Assembly: GCF_019097595.1 (NCBI RefSeq)
Contig: NC_080734.1
Coordinates: 19,138,392-19,202,391 of the forward strand
Direction: 5' to 3'
DNA length: 64,000 bases
From: Hemibagrus wyckioides
Lineage: Eukaryota > Chordata > Actinopteri > Siluriformes > Bagridae
A program made the position numbers and the translations under genes. A model generated the notes under the pieces. The model searched no databases and was not told the origin of the DNA. It saw only the letters and a list, made by a program, of their open reading frames with translations. Positions 53,328-64,000 of the stretch are shown in pieces; the first letter of the stretch is position 1, and each line of letters begins with the position of its first letter.

Positions 53328-53668
53328 TGGCTCCACAGCACTGCAGCTGATTTATGTAGCTCTGCTCGACCCAGACAGGTTGAAAAAAGCCCCGTAACCA
53401 GAGAAGTCCGGGGGAAAAAAGTCTCGATCAACTTTTACAACAGTCTCATGTGAAGCAGGTCCTGCATACTGCAACCTGCTTTAATTCAGACCTTGACGAA
53501 AGGGTGGAGCTTTAGCTTAGAGAAATGAATTAAGAAGGAATGCATTAGTTCTGAAAAACACAGTGTTTAACCCGGGATTAAAGTTTCAGTTCATTCATTT
53601 TTGCCATATAAAAGTGGCTCTGTTTCAACATATGAATGATTTTTTCTTATTCTATTTTTTGCATTTTA

Positions 53669-53845
<177 letters not shown>

Positions 53846-54345
53846 ATGTGTGTATGTAAAGTCTTTTGTATGTATGTGTGCATGTAAAGTCTCTTTAAAG
53901 TATTTCTTGTAAATTTCTTTTGGTGAAGATGCAATAGTCTACAAACTCCAACCCCGACGGAAACTTGTATTCCTCCCTGGGATTCTTTTGGGGTTTGTAT
54001 GGTGAACAGGAGCGCATTAATGACTGAGTGAATGCTTCATGCTCGGATTGTGTCCCAGTTTGGGTGAATGTTCCTGGTTTGCTGCTCTGACCCTGCACTG
54101 CTGATTAGAGCAACTCCGTGTTCTTCTGTCCGCCTTTATTTCCCTAATTACCATTAACAGGGGCTGTGTGTGTGTGTGTTTTGACTCTGTGCGTTCTGCG
54201 TTCTCTTGATTACAGCGCTGAGGGAATTCACATGCAGCCCTTCAGTCCTGTCTTACATTTTACAGCCGGAGTCACGCAGGCACTTTACTGACCAGCTCAC
54301 TCACCGCAGCTCAGTCCAGTCTCCGTCTCTTCTTTTGTTATAACT

Positions 54346-54362
54346 TTTAATTATTATTATTA

Positions 54363-54410
<48 letters not shown>

Positions 54411-54470
54411 GCAGTAGTAGTAGTAGTAGTAGTAGTTGTTGTTATTGTTGTTGTTGTAGCAGTACTGTTG

Positions 54471-54501
<31 letters not shown>

Positions 54502-54525
54502 GAAGAAGAAGAAGAAGAAGAAAAC
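54346..54525. repeat. (ATT)n-(AGT)n-(GTT)n-(AAT)n-(AAG)n compound trinucleotide tract
   Basis: Five different trinucleotide blocks in series. The ATT block (54347-54410) and AAT block (54470-54497) are complementary. Confidence 0.95.
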
Positions 54526-55679
54526 GTAGAAGAAACACCTGTGTAAAATAAAATTTATACAAAATGTACACGTGCATTTTTTGTATTTTAAAATTCACAT
54601 CTGTTGTGTAAATAAAATATTTCATATTATTTCTTTTTTTTTATTTTTAATTATAATTATTTATTTATTTAAAAGTAGTTGTTTAAAAATCATTTCTAAA
54701 TCGGTAACTGCTCAGTGACTGTTTACAGAAGTTTAATGTGATTCTCGTGATTTTATTTATTTTTGTTGACCGTGTGTGTTTTTGCAGGTTTTTAACGTCG
54801 CAGCTGAAACGGCGCGCGCAGTAACCGGGGCCTGCCATGTACCGCCGTACCGCGCGCGCTCCCGCCGCTAATTACCGCACCTCGATTAGACATCAAACAA
54901 CAGCGGTCTGTAGTGTATTAAACGAAACCAACATTTACAGTGTGAATGTGTGTGAAATTAATCCACTTACCATGTCGTGGTTTGTTTGTGCCAAGCACAG
55001 GAGGCTAAAATTATAAGAAGGGGGTAAAATTCAGCCTAAAAGCTGATCAGTGAATGTTTGTTTTGATCGTTTTGCTTTATGCAGATGTTCTTTAAAACGA
55101 AGTTATTTTATTTACACTACTAACTGCGGTGTAGCTAGGCTAAGTAAAAAATAATAATAAAATAAATAAATATCACTGAGAGAAAAAGATGATTTAATGC
55201 AATATAATGTAATGAAGAACGCACAAATCGGTAAAAGTAGCCTATAAAAATTTTTTCGTTTTGTTTTGTTTTGTTTTCTTCACATCATCACGGAAAAGCA
55301 GGTTAATTGCTTGGGATAAATATGTTAATCACTCTGAGGGGTTTTTTTGTCGCTTGCGCACGCGCACCTGCGTCGTTCTGTGAGGATCCACAATAAAACC
55401 ATATCATTAAATGCACCATAGATCTAAACTAATAATAAAATTTCATTAAATAATAATGATAAAAAAAAAACAAACACACCGAACTTTGTTCAGAGACTAA
55501 CCGATTTACCTGGATATCTGTCATCTTTTGTCAAAAGAAAAATAAATCATTATTTAATGAATTAAGGACGTCTACACTCCAGAAGATTGGTGAATTATTG
55601 TGGCCTGATATTTAAACTTAAATATTAAATTATTATTTAAAAGTTAAATAACTAACAGATTAAGTTATCTATAAGATTA

Positions 55680-55771
<92 letters not shown>

Positions 55772-57000
55772 CGCCTCGGTTGTTCCATTATTTAAAAAAA
55801 CAAAACTTTTCCTGAACCAGTAGCCTAATGTTGAGCTAATGTTCACCATTTTGTCATTAGCTCCCATGTTTATATGGTGACGCAATAACTATAACAATAT
55901 TATAGGCTACTTATTAATAACCATCACCTTTTTCTAAGCAATAAAAATATATTTCTATCACTGTGTCGGGAGCTGTATGCGCATTATATATTAGACTCGA
56001 TGTTATTCATAAAAGGTAGTGCAGGGGAAAACCAGAAGTGATTTAACGTTTATAGTGAGGATTGAGGCTTGAGCTCGGACCCTGGCAGAGCTGATGGCAG
56101 CGGGCTAAAGCGCAGGCAGGAGAAGGAATGTGAAGGGAAAAACTAATGATGAAAAAAAAACGTGCACTCTGTCCCACCGGCGGCTTAATTAAATACACGG
56201 AAAGAACGAGAGCGGCACATCTGGATTCAATCCTCCTCCCTTTGATGGCATCAAGTGTTCTTTTTCCCCCCTGGATCTGGGGGCTTGGAAAGCTAAAGTG
56301 ATATCTGAGGCTATGAGAAGCCTATAGACGGCATCCATTAAAACGCACCGTAGGCCTATACCTGCCAATAGGCGCACAGCCAGGTGTCGAAAACACACGG
56401 CTGGGTCTGAGTGAGTGATGGAAATATATCCATCTCTATATCCAAGGAACTAAAATATTCATCTTATAGTCTACGAAATGGCTAAAAAAAACCCAGGTTA
56501 GGATAAACAACACAACAAGAGTCAGTGTTATCTGAGGCTTCTGCAGTGCAGGTTAGGTTGCCCTTCTACCCGTTATCACCTGTTTTAGTGATAAATTGGG
56601 AATCCCGTGCGTCCTGAATTCAGCAGATTATAAACTCGCACTGCAGTAAAACAGAGCGGAGGTGATTTCCCTTTAACACGTGCTCTTGAAACTGGTCATT
56701 AGTCACATATTTCACTAATTTGGGAATCCCTGGCTCTAAGTGCTCTACACATTATCAACACATGACTTCATAATCCCGCCCTCTGATATAGTCCCTCGTT
56801 TTACAGTCACTGCTTCTTGTTATCCTTTTATTCCCGTTATTTTCCGCGTGCGCTCTGTAGCGTACTTCTGTTAACTTTGCTGTAATCCCTGGAGTGCAGT
56901 GGACAGAAGAGCAGACACCGGGAGTCTGTACAATCTCAGAGACGGCACAAAACCTTTTTTTTGCCACGTAATTACGAGTGCCTATTAGGCCGATCTTCTC
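54526..57000. promoter_or_regulatory. Upstream region of prrx1
   Basis: No coding gene recognised. It includes the (AAT)n-(ATT)n hairpin tract at 55681-55770, a CpG-containing block at 54785-54880, and a repeat-free block 56040-56400 with GGCTTAATTAAATACAC, CCTTTGATGGCATCAAG and GGATTCAATCC. This is the expected place for distal promoter and enhancer elements of prrx1; function is inferred from position. Confidence 0.35.
55681..55770. repeat. Self-complementary (AAT)n-(ATT)n tract
   Basis: About 13 AAT units followed directly by about 16 ATT units. Confidence 0.95.
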
Positions 57001-57633
57001 TCCCGGGGGCCTCATTTTTTTCCTGCGCGCGGGCCTCTGCCGTTTGTTAACGTTTGAAGTGCCACGAGCTGCGTTCCCTTCTCATGAGTGTGTGTGCGTG
57101 TGTGTGCGTGTGTGTGTGTGTGGGGGGGGGGGGGTAGTGCTTGGACGCTGAGCTTCAACGAGGCGGCAGTGTGTCCAGCCTCCTCGCGCTCACGGGCCAG
57201 CCCGCTTTTACGAGCGCGCGCATGTGTTTAGGCAGCGGCATTCCGGCAAACTGCGCTCAGTCTCAGGCACGCGCGATAACAGCGACGTGGGTGTAAGCTT
57301 TTTGGGTTTTTTTTTCTCCTATCTATCTCTTTTTCCATAAGGAAACTACGACGGAATCGGAGCAAAAGCGCTTCGTGGCGAGTTTGTGCGCAAAGGCGCC
57401 TCCAAAGAGCGGAGGTTTTTATTTTTCAGGGAATTGACAGTTCCACGTACTTAACGAACCACCTCTGGATCCGTGATCAAGCTTAAATTCAGATACGAAC
57501 AAAAAAAGAAAGGAAAAGAAGCACGTTTTGGAGACACGCGTTCTTCTGTATTCCGGTCTCCTATGCAAGGGACGGTTTTGCTCGTCCGCTGTTGTTGCTC
57601 TGTGCTTTTTTTCTCCGTTAGCCTGTTTGCGTC
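57001..57633 (+). promoter_or_regulatory. prrx1 proximal promoter and 5' UTR
   Basis: CpG-rich sequence (many CGCG and GCGC sites at 57020-57400) just upstream of the prrx1 start codon, typical of CpG-island promoters of developmental genes. Contains a 13-G run at 57122-57134 after a GT tract. No TATA box is evident and the start site cannot be placed. A 24-codon upstream ORF (57563-57637) ends over the main ATG. Confidence 0.55.

Positions 57634-57637
<4 letters not shown>
57563..57637 (+). CDS. Upstream ORF overlapping the prrx1 start codon
   Basis: ATG at 57563, 24 codons, stop TGA at 57635-57637 overlapping the prrx1 ATG (ATGA). The predicted peptide is hydrophobic (LLVRCCCSVLFFSVSLF). 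The uORF start has weak context (C at -3, C at +4); the main start has G at -3. If transcribed, it would allow leaky scanning or termination-reinitiation. Translation is not shown. Confidence 0.4.
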
Positions 57638-63135
<5,498 letters not shown>

Positions 63136-64000
63136 GTAACCCCAGTGACCTTAATGTGCTGTTTGTGCCACTTTCCTGCTCCGCTCAATCCCAGCATGCC
63201 CTCCAGCTATCTGCTGTGTTTTCCTTTCATTTCCTCTTGGCACATGACTCCTGCTCTATCTATGTCTGACTCGCCCCCAGTCTTCTGCACGGTTCTGCTT
63301 ATTTCCAGCAGTTTGCTTTTAATTCATGATGCAAAATATTTCCCTGATGATGAAAAGATTTCCTACACAAAGTGCTGAAGCGATGTAGCACAGGCTGTTG
63401 TACACTGTATCTCCAGCAGCTCTGCATAGCAGTGTCTCTCTCTCAGTCTCTCTCTCTCAGTGGGGAAGGTGGTGCGGCTCTGGAGCTCAGGAGCTCAACC
63501 CCTCACTGTTAGGTGATAATCTGAAAACAAACCGTGTTAAATCCACCTCTGTGCCCTGTGACCTCTGGGTTATAAGCTACATGCTAACAGCGTGAGGAGG
63601 GAAGCTTCACTGGGCAGGATTTTCTGTGACTCTGGTTACACTGGTTACGCTCTACACTGATGTCTGTACAGAACAGCTGACCAGGCCACTCGGGCCAAAA
63701 CGCTCAACTCCTGACTGTGCAAATGTGTTTTCTTAACCACTTCCTGGCATTTTTATGCTTACGACTAGAAACCAGGCCAGTAAAAATGAGCTCATGCAGA
63801 TTTGTTTTATTTTTATTTTGCCTATTGCACTGACGTGCACAATTATTACATGTTAATAAAGTACATATAAAGCCTTAATTAACTATTTATATATTCTGAA
63901 GCTGGTTTCCGAGTTCGGAGGGAGGGCCAGTGCGAGTGCCACAGAAAATGCTGCCCACAGAAAGCAAGTACTTCTTTTTAAATTTTACTATATTTAAAAA
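63136..64000 (+). other. prrx1 intron 3 (partial)
   Basis: Non-coding to the window end. I looked for the short-isoform exon (a tail of the type SSSLPRCCLHEG) and did not see it. Confidence 0.6.

Overview
The window is a vertebrate nuclear locus, almost certainly from a teleost fish. Genes are split by GT-AG introns, intergenic DNA is AT-rich and full of microsatellites, and tRNA-derived SINEs and many decayed Tc1-like elements are present. Repeated blocks of the 'TATAGCGC...' and 'AACCTTGAGAGGA' type are, to my recollection, abundant in catfish, so a siluriform or related otophysan is a plausible but unproven guess.

Three protein-coding genes lie head-to-tail on the + strand: ntmt2 (METTL11B, alpha-N-terminal methyltransferase; 4 exons, 4553-10113), gorab (RAB6-interacting golgin; 5 exons, 38483-42033) and prrx1 (paired-related homeobox; first 3 coding exons, 57634-63135, continuing past the window). 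This is the gene order METTL11B-GORAB-PRRX1 known from human 1q24, so it is an ancestral synteny block. The genes are not an operon and do not share a pathway: one methylates protein N-termini, one works at the trans-Golgi and centriole, one is a mesenchymal transcription factor. The exon models give complete reading frames of 278 and 332 residues for ntmt2 and gorab, and 202 residues of prrx1 up to the last visible donor.

Layout: 1-4.5 kb holds Tc1 remnants, including a perfect hairpin and an element with an inverted internal copy. 4.5-10.1 kb is ntmt2. 10.1-38.4 kb is a gene desert with foldback elements (14.4 and 18.0-19.0 kb), a nested SINE with a 32-bp minisatellite (16.2 kb), a 1.5-kb GT/GA array (25.5-27.0 kb) and other simple-sequence arrays. 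38.5-42.8 kb is gorab. 43-57 kb is non-coding, with a 45-bp minisatellite (46.5 kb) and an unexplained repeat-poor stretch (46-50.6 kb). 57.0-64 kb is the 5' part of prrx1, with candidate intronic regulatory blocks.

I found no RNA gene, CRISPR array or new gene system. The best leads are regulatory and structural: an upstream ORF whose stop overlaps the prrx1 start codon, two overlapping splice donors in gorab exon 2, several long inverted repeats, and insertion events that can be read directly from paired filled and empty copies. All homology statements come from recognition by eye; no search was run.
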